Positions 15,006 to 24,103 of a DNA stretch of 64,000 nt are shown here, in pieces. Source of the DNA: Epilithonimonas mollis (GTDB lineage Bacteria > Bacteroidota > Bacteroidia > Flavobacteriales > Weeksellaceae). Where the stretch lies: positions 44,506-108,505 of the forward strand of contig NZ_FRAM01000005.1 of the NCBI RefSeq assembly GCF_900142325.1, read 5' to 3'. Position numbers and translations under genes: made by a program. The stretch's first letter is position 1, and the number at the start of each line of letters is the position of its first letter. The notes below the pieces were generated by a model. It saw nothing but the letters and a program-made list of their open reading frames with translations, had not been told where the DNA came from and made no database searches.

Positions 15006-15703
15006 AAACAACATTACTTTTTATATTAATATCAGCCCTTTCTTTTGGGCAAATTTCGCCTTATTATGGTGAACAGGAAGTTTATGCTTCACAATATCAA
15101 TATAGGCAAATGACTTATTATGATCTTGCTGCAGTAGAATCAAATCTGCACTTCATATTGCATAATAATCTCAAGCTTAACCAAGTTGATAGTAAAGAAA
15201 ATTTGAAAGATGATGTTTCGTCCGGAACAATTACAACAACATACTCAACCAGCGTTGGCAGGGATGTTTACAGAATGCAAATAAAATATGATGTTGCATT
15301 GTTCGAAGATCAGCACATTGTAAAATCAATGACCGTTTCCGGATCTCCTTATCTTGTGACAAAATTTTATTTGATGGCTTGGAGAACTAAGATTCAGGAA
15401 GGCGACCTGAAGAAAAATGAACTGGTTAAAAATTATTATTTGCAGGATGATATTTCTTATCAGTTCCATAACGGAAAGCCTGTTATTACTATTAAAAATA
15501 GACAGTTTCAGGGGTTGGGAGATTTCGCAGCGTTCCGAGAAGGTTCTAAGGCTTCTTACATCTCCAAATATGGAACTGCAGAACCTTTGCAAATTTCATC
15601 TGCAGATGAGCAAAAACAAAAAGAAGCCTCTTTCGAAGCTTCTAAAAAATTAAAGAAAAAGGAAGAATTAGACGCGTTTAAACAACGTTTAAATCAAAAT
15701 TAA
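15002..15703 (+). CDS. Secreted protein of unknown function at the end of the early operon
   Basis: 233 residues with a clear signal peptide (MKTTLLFILISALSFGQ, cleavage likely after Gly-Gln). The exported part is rich in Tyr, Gln and Thr and ends in a Lys/Glu coiled-coil-like tail. No domain recognised. As the last plus-strand gene before the convergent late block it may be a lysogenic-conversion (moron) gene. Its stop overlaps the stop of the convergent gene by 4 bases. Confidence 0.6.
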   Translation: MKTTLLFILISALSFGQISPYYGEQEVYASQYQYRQMTYYDLAAVESNLHFILHNNLKLNQVDSKENLKDDVSSGTITTTYSTSVGRDVYRMQIKYDVALFEDQHIVKSMTVSGSPYLVTKFYLMAWRTKIQEGDLKKNELVKNYYLQDDISYQFHNGKPVITIKNRQFQGLGDFAAFREGSKASYISKYGTAEPLQISSADEQKQKEASFEASKKLKKKEELDAFKQRLNQN

Positions 15704-16209
15704 AGCATTGCTTTAAATCTATTTGCAGTTATTTCTAAATCCTCAATAGTGCCGGTTCGAATTTCGACCGGTTTTTTTGTGTAGCTGGCAGAATATACCA
15801 GGATAAATTCATCGGTCACTGTTTCTTCAGTTTGCTGATCTGTTGTCGCTGGCGTAAGCTTGCCAAATCTGCTTGTTTCCACGGTCTGCATAATTTCGTC
15901 TGTCAATTCTATAAAGTCAAGGAATTTCAAAGCTTCTGCAGTTGTAACATTTAGACTGCTCGTATCTCTCAATTGTTCATAACAACAGCGAATTGTTATG
16001 GTCGCCAAAGTTGGTTTTTGACGGTGGTCAAATGAGAAATTAACAAACAATGCTGGATATATCTGCAGTTCAAAATATTCCGAATTTACATCTTGTCCGG
16101 AATAGAGATCGATATATTGAACCGGCGAAAGTCCGGCGGTTCTATATTTGTCTTTGATATCTTCATTTTTAACGAAAACATCAATCAATTTTAAATATAA
16201 TTCTCTCAT
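15700..16209 (-). CDS. Probable tail-completion or neck protein (Mu gp37-like position)
   Basis: 169 residues, last gene of the minus-strand late block. The pattern of an N-terminal helix (LYLKLIDVFVKNEDIKDKYRTAG), a central strand FELQIYPALFVNFSF and the C-terminal strand FILVYSASYTKKP is like small tail-terminator proteins. Placement next to a gpG-like gene fits a neck role. The assignment rests on position and pattern only. Confidence 0.5.
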   Translation of the reverse strand: MRELYLKLIDVFVKNEDIKDKYRTAGLSPVQYIDLYSGQDVNSEYFELQIYPALFVNFSFDHRQKPTLATITIRCCYEQLRDTSSLNVTTAEALKFLDFIELTDEIMQTVETSRFGKLTPATTDQQTEETVTDEFILVYSASYTKKPVEIRTGTIEDLEITANRFKAML

Positions 16210-16766
16210 GGGTTTTGATTTAGTATTTGATCAACTCTTAATCTTAGATGGCTTCTTGTACGGTTTTCAAGTTCTTTTGATTCTCCCATAAATTGACGTT
16301 TTGGGATTGTAAGATTCATTTTTCTTGTGTGAGCTTTTACCCTGGAGATATCTCCAGTATCAACTCTTCTTTTCAGTTTCTTTCCGGTTTTAGAGCTTAC
16401 AGTCCTTACAGTTCTTTTTCTGTCATGGGCTTTTACTGTTGCGGTTTTTGAAATAGTTCCGCCCTCATTATGGATTTTTGCATAAGGAACATCAGAGCCA
16501 ATGATAACGTATCCATCCCCGGAAGAAATCTTCCGGATTGATCTTTTTAATCTCGCAGTTTTAACCAGGAGCGAACCCCGTGCTTTTCTTTTCCTGGGTG
16601 TCCAAGCTTCAGCGGTTTCATTGATCCAATTTTTCTTTACAAATCGTTCTTTCGAGAAATTAACAGCAATGGTTCCAAATTCAGAAACAATTTTATTTGT
16701 GAATGTAGGACCAAGCGCACGACGCATCCTGACAAAAACCTCATCTCTGATAACAAAGGTTTCCAT
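16206..16766 (-). CDS. Phage virion morphogenesis protein (Mu gpG-like)
   Basis: 186 residues. YVIIGSDVPYAKIHNEGGTI and the closing IPKRQFMGESKE are hallmarks of the Mu gpG / phage virion morphogenesis family, a neck/tail-joining protein. The middle is unusually rich in Lys and Arg with Thr (KTATVKAHDRKRTVRTV), about 50 residues longer than in short family members. It overlaps both neighbours by a few bases in an operon read leftward. Confidence 0.8.
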   Translation of the reverse strand: METFVIRDEVFVRMRRALGPTFTNKIVSEFGTIAVNFSKERFVKKNWINETAEAWTPRKRKARGSLLVKTARLKRSIRKISSGDGYVIIGSDVPYAKIHNEGGTISKTATVKAHDRKRTVRTVSSKTGKKLKRRVDTGDISRVKAHTRKMNLTIPKRQFMGESKELENRTRSHLRLRVDQILNQNP

Positions 16767-18796
16767 TATGATAATTCGGCATTTCTCATTATACGCATCA
16801 TTGCATCATTGAACCAGTCTTCAACTTCTTGTAATGTCATTCCGGCAGCAGAATTTTTGTTCATGTTGATTCCGCCTTTGTTAAGCGAATCAATTTTGAT
16901 AGTGATGTTTTTTACTTGCTTAGCATCGCCAGTAACCTTGTTTACATCATCTTTCAACTTCTTTTTACCCTCGCCTGGATTATCATTAAATTTCCCACCT
17001 GTAGTTCCATATAAACTTTCTGGGTCAATTGCTTTAATGGCGTTTTTTTCAGCGTCTCTTGCTTCAAGTCTTGCTTTAGTTGCAGGAAGTACAGCATTAC
17101 CATTGTACATTACCAATTTTCCGGCTTCTACAGCTCTGTTGATTTTCTCATCATCTGTTATTAGGCCTTGTTTATCACGCCATCCACGCAACTGCCCTTG
17201 CATTTCCTTAGCGGTGTCACCTAAAGAGCCCGGTAAATGTGATAATAGCCCTAGTAATTGCTCAATAGGTTGAAGAATTACATCTAGTAAAACCATCCCT
17301 AATCTTTTTAAACCGCCAATAATACCTTCTGTTTGAAAAGCTTTTTTGATTGAATCCCAATGTTTATAGATTAAAACAAAAGCAGAAATAACACGCCCGA
17401 TTGGTCCAAGAAATAGAAGTAGCGTAGCGCCCCATTTATCATACTTTACTATAGCTGCTGTTACCAATGCTATCAATGCCGAAATTGCTACTATTGTTAA
17501 CCCAACAGGATTGGCTGCCAGTGCTAAATTCCAAAGCCAGGTAGCGGCAGTTAATGTTCCAAGAATTCCCACGAATGAACCGGCCACAGGAATGATAGTA
17601 TCTATATTTTGAAATAACCATTGAAAAACTGGCGTCAATTTTTCTAAAGCTGTTGTGACATATGGCAGAACTCGTTCGCCCAACTTTATCATCGATGCTT
17701 TGATATTGTTCTGAATCAATCCCCATTGTTCGGTAGGTGTTAACGAGTCCATGTAAGCTTTGTTCAATGCGTTTTGAGCACCTGTGGTTTGAGCGGTCGC
17801 ACTTTTGAGACCTTCGATATCTTGCATCAATGTTCCGAATCCTAAAGCTGTTGATTGATCAAATCCAAGTTTACTTAATTTTGATACTTTTTGCTCATTG
17901 GTCAATCCATCCATTTGCTTATTAAGATCTGTAACGATATCAATAAGAGGTCTTATCTTTCCTGCAGAATCAAAAATGTTGATTCCAATTGCTCGGAAGC
18001 CACTTGCATACTTTCCTGTTTTAGAATCAATCTTACCCATAGCTACATCAGCATTTGACAAGGTTCTGTAAATACCTTCTAAAGCTGTAGTAGATTGTTC
18101 GGCACTTAATTTTGTGGTCAATGATGCGTAGGCTCCAGCAGTAGATTCTAATTCATATCCGATACTTCTGGCCAAAGGCACAACTTTCGGTAAATATCTT
18201 GCGATGTCTTTAAATTCGGCATTACCAGCTTTTACAGTTTGAAATAATACATCATAAACACGATTGATATCTTTTCCGGAAGACATCATTACCGCAATAC
18301 CTGCAGAAGCAACTGTTTCAATATCTGTAAATCCAGCTTTTGCTGCTCTTAATGTAGGTTCCAAAGCCTCCATGGATTGATTTACTGATAATCCGGCAGA
18401 TATAATTCGGCTAAATGCTTTTGGTATTTCTTCCAACGGTGCAACGTTCCTGGTTCCGACCTGAAGTAATTTATCCGATAAGCCTTGGAGTTCTTGTTTT
18501 CCCAGTTCTGCAGTTACGTTGATTTCGGCCATTTGTTTATGCCAATCGTTAGCCATGTTTGTGGCTTGGAATAGTCCACCCGCAACAGCGGTAATTCCAG
18601 CGAGAAATAAAGTACCCGGATTTTTTATTGCATCAATAGCGTTGTTTAATCCTGGCACTTTGTCAATTAAGCCTTGATATTTAGCCTTCATCTTATCGAC
18701 TCCTTTAGCCCATTTGTTTTGTAGCTGCTCAAATTTATTATTGAACATTTTAGCGCTTAAATCAATAAGCATCAATAATTTGGATGTCATTGCCAT
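16766..18796 (-). CDS. Tape measure protein (TP901 family)
   Basis: Sets tail length. The 676-residue protein has the TP901-type core (LQVGTRNVAPLEEIPKAF, SRIISAGLSVNQSMEAL, ASAGIAVMMSSGKDINRV, STTALEGIYRTL) near residues 90-240, followed by hydrophobic stretches around 400-480 (LGTLTAATWLWNLALAANP and neighbouring segments) and a Lys-rich tail. It is short for a contractile phage, implying a tail of roughly 100 nm at 1.5 angstrom per residue. In most tailed phages this gene follows the frameshifted chaperones; here it is on the opposite strand, 10 kb away. Confidence 0.88.
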   Translation of the reverse strand: MAMTSKLLMLIDLSAKMFNNKFEQLQNKWAKGVDKMKAKYQGLIDKVPGLNNAIDAIKNPGTLFLAGITAVAGGLFQATNMANDWHKQMAEINVTAELGKQELQGLSDKLLQVGTRNVAPLEEIPKAFSRIISAGLSVNQSMEALEPTLRAAKAGFTDIETVASAGIAVMMSSGKDINRVYDVLFQTVKAGNAEFKDIARYLPKVVPLARSIGYELESTAGAYASLTTKLSAEQSTTALEGIYRTLSNADVAMGKIDSKTGKYASGFRAIGINIFDSAGKIRPLIDIVTDLNKQMDGLTNEQKVSKLSKLGFDQSTALGFGTLMQDIEGLKSATAQTTGAQNALNKAYMDSLTPTEQWGLIQNNIKASMIKLGERVLPYVTTALEKLTPVFQWLFQNIDTIIPVAGSFVGILGTLTAATWLWNLALAANPVGLTIVAISALIALVTAAIVKYDKWGATLLLFLGPIGRVISAFVLIYKHWDSIKKAFQTEGIIGGLKRLGMVLLDVILQPIEQLLGLLSHLPGSLGDTAKEMQGQLRGWRDKQGLITDDEKINRAVEAGKLVMYNGNAVLPATKARLEARDAEKNAIKAIDPESLYGTTGGKFNDNPGEGKKKLKDDVNKVTGDAKQVKNITIKIDSLNKGGINMNKNSAAGMTLQEVEDWFNDAMMRIMRNAELS

Positions 18797-18897
18797 TATG
18801 AAAATAATTTATATATTTGTAAAAGAAAATTGATGGTCATTAATATCTGCTCACTGACTCAAAGCAGAGAATACCGGGTTGCACCGCACCAATTTTT

Positions 18898-18928
18898 AAA
18901 AAGGTTTAGTTTTGGCTAAGCCTTTTTT
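18898..18928. terminator. Bidirectional terminator between portal fusion and tape measure genes
   Basis: AAAAAGGTTTAG (18898-18909) pairs with CTAAGCCTTTTT (18916-18927) with one G-U; A and T runs flank both sides, so it can act in either direction. It overlaps the stop codon of the portal fusion gene read leftward, so the tape measure genes need read-through or their own promoter. Confidence 0.7.
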
Positions 18929-21443
18929 ATTTTATTTTGATTCCAAGACGTTCTTTAGCATCATCTCTTTTTAAGTTGTACCAGGTTTGAATTTCCAGAC
19001 CTTCCATTTGATTATTCAAATGAACATTGACAATAACGGCACGGTCGCCATAGAATTTGATATAATGAGAATTGAATTTGCCTTTGTTCCGCTCATTTAA
19101 CCAGACTTCATCCGGATTATTTAAGATATCTTCGATATGTGGAAAAAGTTGGTGCCTTTGTTCCTCTTTAGTAAGGTAATGACCTTTTGTATGAGTGTCA
19201 AATGTCTTTTCCGGAAGAATCATTTTTCTACCTAAATAGTCCGAAAATCCCATATAGGTCTTATCTTTTACAGCTTTGAAAAGCTCTTTAACATTATCTC
19301 CAGTAATTGATTTGTCAATCTTTATAGGTTTGAGTCCTTTTTTCAAATCATCAAATTTTTCAAGACCATATTTATCATAGGTCATTTTGTTGATTTTTTC
19401 GTCCAGCCCTTTATTTGTGCTATAAAATTGCTTATCAGTGAAAACTTGTTTCAAATCACCTCGATTGATCTCGAATTGCGAACTTTTATATTTTGGGTCT
19501 CGTGAATGGATAAGTTCCTGACCTCGTAGTCCGGTTGTTACTTTTCCTTTTGTGCTTCCTAAATATTGCAACATTTCACAACGGCATCCATAACCATTCG
19601 GTGGCCAAAGCTTCATAGCTTCCTTATCATCTAGTGAAAATATTTTCCCGTCCAGGATCTGATGTGATTCTCTTACCTTATCATCTCCTACAGTTTGATA
19701 TTCTACAAAGGATGTTACAGAATCCTTTTCTGCCATAAATTGAACATACTGAGCCGACGTCTGACCAACTGCTACAGATAAGTTATATTCAGCTTGTAGC
19801 CATTGTGTATTAAAATCCTTTGTGATTTTTTCAGCTTCACTTTTAAAGCTTGCAAAATCTCGAAGTTCTTTTTTATCATAATCAATCAAAAGTTCTTTCA
19901 TCGCAGCCAATCGGCTTTCGGTTTTACTTGCTGAGAATTCGAATAGATTATATTCCATCATCTGCAGTGCAAGATGATCAGGACCAACATAGGGATTGAA
20001 TGTTTTGAAATTACCTCTAAGAGCTCCCAGTAATGTGTTGGCTTCCTCAGATATTAAATCGCCCTCAATTCCTAAAGTGTCCTCGCCGTCAAAAATATAT
20101 TTAGCCAGGTCTTCAGAAAATTGATTTATTTTATCTTGTGAAGGTTTCCCAACCGCTTGAACATGATTTCCACAAGTACAGGTAAATTCGTATCGAGGTC
20201 TATTTTCTGGTAAATATGAAGCTGCTACGTTAATGGCTGGTTGCTCAATTTTTTTTTTGCCTTCAATTGGAATATTGAAGGTTTTAGAAATCCAATCTTG
20301 TTCAACTTCGAATCCGGAAGTTAGAAGCCCCTCTGTGATATCCCAAAGCTGTGTTAAATTTATCTCTTGTTCAGCCGTTTTAAATTCGAAAAAATCATCA
20401 TCTCCAATATTATAGCCCTGTAATTTCAAAAGCGGAAATAGTTGATCGTTGATTACGAATTGAATCAATCGTTTATCAGCTTGAGAAATTCTATTATCCA
20501 ATGATCTTTCGTGAACTTCTGTTTGTGCTCGATTGCTACCTTGATCGCTGAGCATTGTAGAGCCAACTAACATTTTGCTTATTTCATCATCGTTGGACTT
20601 CCGGAATTGCATGTAAACATTATAGGCATCGGTTCTGTTAGCTTCTTGAAATTTGATATCGGTACCTGGAGGAAATGTTCCAACTGATGCCTCGCCGAGA
20701 CTTAATAACATTTCGTGGACGTTATCAATTACAGAAGCATCAGCGGAATTAGTAGTAGCAGTAATTAGTGGCATTCCGAACTTCTCGCAGAATTCCGCCC
20801 ACGCCTGCATAACGTTTCGTTTCCAGATTAGATTTGGAATGATATTATTAATAATTCCTAGATCTGCATTTTCTCCCATCTGAATTAACCAGGGCGCAAA
20901 TGCTTCATCCCAATAATTGATAAAGTCCGGCTTAGTAACGTCGGGAAAAATCTTACCACGAGTCGGAACCACGTTTCGGCGTGGAATTGGATTGATTTCA
21001 ATCTTCTCATTATTGAATCCAAGAAATTCAATTACTGCTGGGCCGCGCAATATGACATCAAGGGCATTGTCTAATAATTTATAGAACCATTGTTGCTGAA
21101 AAATAAAATTTAAATCCTCGTTTTCAACACCGGTCTTACGATTGATAACTCTGTAATCGGTGTTTAATGTAGAAAGCTTTCTCATCTGTACCTGTGATTG
21201 CAGATGTCCGTCAGTCATCAGATCATCGATCAAATCGTGATAAGCGTTGAATTTCGGTTCTTCAATGTTTTTTGTCATCTGAAGAGCGCTTCTCCATTTA
21301 TCAATATCCTTTCGGGAACTGTCTTTGAAAGTCTCGACAATTTTTATAATTGCAGGATTTTTTTTGCCTTGAGATTTTGAAGATTCTACTTTTGCAGAAA
21401 CGCCTTGTTTTTTAACTGAAAAATTAAATCCTAGTATTTGCAT
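18927..21443 (-). CDS. Portal - MuF head protein - C-terminal nuclease-like fusion
   Basis: One 838-residue frame with three parts. Residues 1-400 are the Mu gp29-like portal (DUF935), with GSTMLSDQGSNRAQTEVHERS and ISQADKRLIQFVINDQLFPLL. Near 424 is a Cys-x-Cys zinc-like CTCGNH. Residues 470-690 are the SPP1 gp7/MuF minor head domain, with VRESHQILDGKIFSLDD and WPPNGYGCRC. The last 100 residues (FDTHTKGHYLTKEEQRHQ, HIEDILNNPDEVWLNER, HYIKFYGDRAVIVNVHL) look like the PBECR2 nuclease-toxin domain of phage MuF proteins. In Mu, portal and gp30 are separate genes. Such nuclease tails are thought to be injected with phage DNA. Activity here is inferred. Confidence 0.85.
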   Translation of the reverse strand: MQILGFNFSVKKQGVSAKVESSKSQGKKNPAIIKIVETFKDSSRKDIDKWRSALQMTKNIEEPKFNAYHDLIDDLMTDGHLQSQVQMRKLSTLNTDYRVINRKTGVENEDLNFIFQQQWFYKLLDNALDVILRGPAVIEFLGFNNEKIEINPIPRRNVVPTRGKIFPDVTKPDFINYWDEAFAPWLIQMGENADLGIINNIIPNLIWKRNVMQAWAEFCEKFGMPLITATTNSADASVIDNVHEMLLSLGEASVGTFPPGTDIKFQEANRTDAYNVYMQFRKSNDDEISKMLVGSTMLSDQGSNRAQTEVHERSLDNRISQADKRLIQFVINDQLFPLLKLQGYNIGDDDFFEFKTAEQEINLTQLWDITEGLLTSGFEVEQDWISKTFNIPIEGKKKIEQPAINVAASYLPENRPRYEFTCTCGNHVQAVGKPSQDKINQFSEDLAKYIFDGEDTLGIEGDLISEEANTLLGALRGNFKTFNPYVGPDHLALQMMEYNLFEFSASKTESRLAAMKELLIDYDKKELRDFASFKSEAEKITKDFNTQWLQAEYNLSVAVGQTSAQYVQFMAEKDSVTSFVEYQTVGDDKVRESHQILDGKIFSLDDKEAMKLWPPNGYGCRCEMLQYLGSTKGKVTTGLRGQELIHSRDPKYKSSQFEINRGDLKQVFTDKQFYSTNKGLDEKINKMTYDKYGLEKFDDLKKGLKPIKIDKSITGDNVKELFKAVKDKTYMGFSDYLGRKMILPEKTFDTHTKGHYLTKEEQRHQLFPHIEDILNNPDEVWLNERNKGKFNSHYIKFYGDRAVIVNVHLNNQMEGLEIQTWYNLKRDDAKERLGIKIK

Positions 21444-21501
21444 TAATATTTATTTTGATTGTCTGAAAATTGAGTTTAAACGCCGTTTAAACGTTAATTA
21501 A

Positions 21502-21927
21502 TTACCAGCGTTGATTGCTGGCAGGATATTTCGAGCTGATTTTGATGCCTTGCAACTTATTACCGTTACCGTCCGTTTTTATTGGTAGGTCTGCTGTCGC
21601 TTCTCCAGTGGCTACGAGTTTTAGCCAATCGATAGCATCTTGATAGCGCTGTGATCTGATATCAGGCATTCTTTTCGGTACTGTCGATGTGTACAAGTGA
21701 TATAGAGCGCAATCCAGCACAATCATTATAATATGGCTATTTCTCTCATCGTCTTGCGCCGAAAATATTGCAGCAACATCATACTTTCCAGATAGGTAAT
21801 TTTTAACTTGAGAGGTTGCCATCTGTTCTGCAGATTTCAATTTTGTATCAGAATAGTTCTCTAGGAGAATATCTTTTATTTCAGTGCGCACAAGAACGCT
21901 GTAGTCTTCATCTTTTAGAAAAGCCAT
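21502..21927 (-). CDS. Mu gp36-like protein (DUF1320), head-tail connector
   Basis: 141 residues. FLKDEDYSVLVRTEIKDILLENYSDTKLKSAEQMATSQVKNYLSGKYD and the central IVLDCALYHLY match the DUF1320/gp36 family of small connector proteins; the C-terminus carries RYQDAIDWLKLVATGEATADLP, also typical. It overlaps the terminase gene by one base and is read leftward with it. Confidence 0.82.
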   Translation of the reverse strand: MAFLKDEDYSVLVRTEIKDILLENYSDTKLKSAEQMATSQVKNYLSGKYDVAAIFSAQDDERNSHIIMIVLDCALYHLYTSTVPKRMPDIRSQRYQDAIDWLKLVATGEATADLPIKTDGNGNKLQGIKISSKYPASNQRW

Positions 21928-23516
21928 TAGAATCGGTTTTTTTTATTTTTATTAATTTCCTTCCTGCTCGTGGTTTTGAGCGGCGTTTTATTGGTAAGTG
22001 CTGCTAAATTCAATTTGCTGATTGCGCTTTGCAGTGCATCCGGTGCATCGTCGTGCGCGCCCGAACCTTTGGCGAAAGCTAGTAGCTGATTGATTAATTC
22101 GTGCATATCGGTCGAGCCTTTTTCGGCTTCATTGAACCATACGTTTCCCCGTTCAAAATAACCGGACATACTTTCGATACGGTCAAATTTTCCTTCTTTA
22201 CTTTTTTTGTCGGCGACTACTGGAATGTACCAGCCAAGTTCATCGCCGACCGTGTCGAAATCGTTGACGAATTCATCTTGGGCGAAAAGTCCTTCAATTA
22301 AATATTGAATGTTGTGACCTAACAGGCTTTCATCTTTTACAAATTCATAGAGCCATTTGGCAACGTTGTATTTTGAAGTTTGCCTTACGTAACATTTTAG
22401 GACGTGGAATTCTCGACCAATTTTCCCGGCAAAAATCATTGCCTTAAAATCGCCGGCATTTTTGTAGGACAAATCGCCATAGAACATCAAAGCGTCATAC
22501 AATCGGAACTGTAATCTTGCTTTATACTGGATTTGTTCATTTTTGAAAATCGTACCTTCGATAATATGCACGTGCATATATTCTCGCATAAACGATCTAT
22601 AAGGTGTAGAAAGATATTTTTGTTGCCAATATAAAGCGGTTGTTTTTTCTGGCCAGTTTGGCTCGAACGTCGTCAAATCTTTAACCGCTGCCACCGTCAA
22701 AACGAAAAAAGTGGACTTAATTCCTGCTTCTTTCAATCTTGCTGTTATCAGTTTGAATTCTTCCTTCAGCTGATTAATCAGTGTATTTTTATGGAAGTTA
22801 TTATTGGCAACTACAAACCGTCTATATTTAGAACCTTCATCAAAAGTACCTTTAGCATCCTCCCATGCAAAATCAAAAAGTTTTTTGGAAAGATCATCGT
22901 TGTTTACCCTTTGTCTTGTATCAACATCATCAAAAACGATATAGTCCGGACGCGCATTTCCTTCACGTAAACCTCTTGGAGATTGCCCTGGTGTAGAGGT
23001 CATAAATTTAGCACCGTCAGTTGTTGTGAAATCGCCTTCTGACCAGTCTCCAAACTTGAACTTCTTTCCGTAGTAGTGGATAAACTTCTGATTGTTGGAA
23101 AGTTCAGCCTGGATATCGGAAATTAATTTCTTTGCTTTTTTGTCTGTCTGACCAAAAAGCAACATAAACTTGAGTTGTCCAGTTACATAGAGAAATAATG
23201 GAATTCCTAAATCAATATGAACTGACTTTGCACCAGAACGATATATTTCTGCAAGAACATCACAGACAGGATTTTTAATAATTAAGTCCGCCAGCTTTTT
23301 ATGATACCACGCGCATTTTACTTTTGCGTAATGTGGAAACATTTCTTCAAACCAGGTGATGTAACCTTTCTCCCAAATAAGTCGCTGAGTTCGTCTTTCT
23401 GCAGGAGTTTCGTTTGGATTGAGTCCTGAACCGGTAGTATTATGAATGCCTTTACAGTGCTCATCATATTCGAGGAGCATTTTTTCATAAGCTTTGGTCA
23501 GTTTAAAATCGCTCAT
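21927..23516 (-). CDS. Terminase large subunit
   Basis: DNA-packaging motor and nuclease, 529 residues. Walker A-like YRSGAKSVH near residue 90, Walker B DYIVFDDVD near 190, and the RNase H-like nuclease with FYGDLSY (Asp) and the closing DDAPDALQSAI (Asp). ATPase coupling motif is plausible at FVVANNNFH. The length fits Mu gp28-type terminases. It overlaps the small subunit gene by one base. The C-terminal tail is Lys/Asn-rich. Confidence 0.85.
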   Translation of the reverse strand: MSDFKLTKAYEKMLLEYDEHCKGIHNTTGSGLNPNETPAERRTQRLIWEKGYITWFEEMFPHYAKVKCAWYHKKLADLIIKNPVCDVLAEIYRSGAKSVHIDLGIPLFLYVTGQLKFMLLFGQTDKKAKKLISDIQAELSNNQKFIHYYGKKFKFGDWSEGDFTTTDGAKFMTSTPGQSPRGLREGNARPDYIVFDDVDTRQRVNNDDLSKKLFDFAWEDAKGTFDEGSKYRRFVVANNNFHKNTLINQLKEEFKLITARLKEAGIKSTFFVLTVAAVKDLTTFEPNWPEKTTALYWQQKYLSTPYRSFMREYMHVHIIEGTIFKNEQIQYKARLQFRLYDALMFYGDLSYKNAGDFKAMIFAGKIGREFHVLKCYVRQTSKYNVAKWLYEFVKDESLLGHNIQYLIEGLFAQDEFVNDFDTVGDELGWYIPVVADKKSKEGKFDRIESMSGYFERGNVWFNEAEKGSTDMHELINQLLAFAKGSGAHDDAPDALQSAISKLNLAALTNKTPLKTTSRKEINKNKKNRF

Positions 23517-23965
23517 TATTGTTCTTGCTGAGCTTTATATAAAAGAAACATCTTGTGCCATTCGAGCATTTTGATTGCCTGATCAGGGTCTTGACTAGCC
23601 ATCCAGGAGTCAAACTCTTTGAACACTGCCATTACAATGTGAGCCGATACTTTGTCAGATAAAAGTTCAATAGCCTTGGTAACGGCGCTGATCGCCTTTA
23701 CGTCAATTGAAGCTTGTTTTCCATCTGCTAGACCGCTCAATTCGGTCATTAAAACCTTTTTTATATTGTTTGGTCCAGATAAGAATTGACTTCTTTTATC
23801 ATCCCAGGAGATATCGCCTTGAATTCCTTTGCGCCATCTGCCTATTGTTTGTTCTGTAACGTCGGTAGCGACCGCAATAGATTTTGCGGTCATTCCTTCC
23901 TCGACAAACATTCTTTCTGCTAATGCTCTTATCGGTTCATTGTTGACTCTTTGTCCCTTTGCCAT
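23516..23965 (-). CDS. Terminase small subunit-like HTH protein
   Basis: 149 residues starting MAKGQRVNNEPIRALAERMF; the nine residues before it in a longer frame look untranslated. A helix-turn-helix is visible in GMTAKSIAVATDVTEQTIGRWRKG, as in Mu gp27-like/DUF1804 DNA-recognition subunits, followed by helices that would oligomerise. First gene of the minus-strand late block, overlapping the large subunit gene by one base. Family name is moderately certain. Confidence 0.72.
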   Translation of the reverse strand: MAKGQRVNNEPIRALAERMFVEEGMTAKSIAVATDVTEQTIGRWRKGIQGDISWDDKRSQFLSGPNNIKKVLMTELSGLADGKQASIDVKAISAVTKAIELLSDKVSAHIVMAVFKEFDSWMASQDPDQAIKMLEWHKMFLLYKAQQEQ

Positions 23966-24103
23966 TGCTACACTTTTTGGGCAAACTTCCAAAGGTTTTG
24001 AATCATTATCTAAAAAAGAGGCAACCCTTGCAGGTAATCTATTAAGGCGTAAATCAGCGAATTATGTTTGTGCTTTCAAATGTGAATTAATAAGCATAAG
24101 CCT
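23966..24103. promoter_or_regulatory. Divergent late promoter region
   Basis: 138 bp between two divergent late blocks, so both leftward and rightward late transcription must begin here. TATGTTTG at 24063-24070 matches the TAnnTTTG box for the rightward direction, but no TTG lies at the usual distance, so it may need an activator. No clear leftward box is seen. Confidence 0.4.

Noticed and set aside
18813..18825. Plus-strand TATATTTG box near 18815 as a promoter
   Set aside because: It faces against the leftward late genes and has no gene in front; probably chance in AT-rich DNA.
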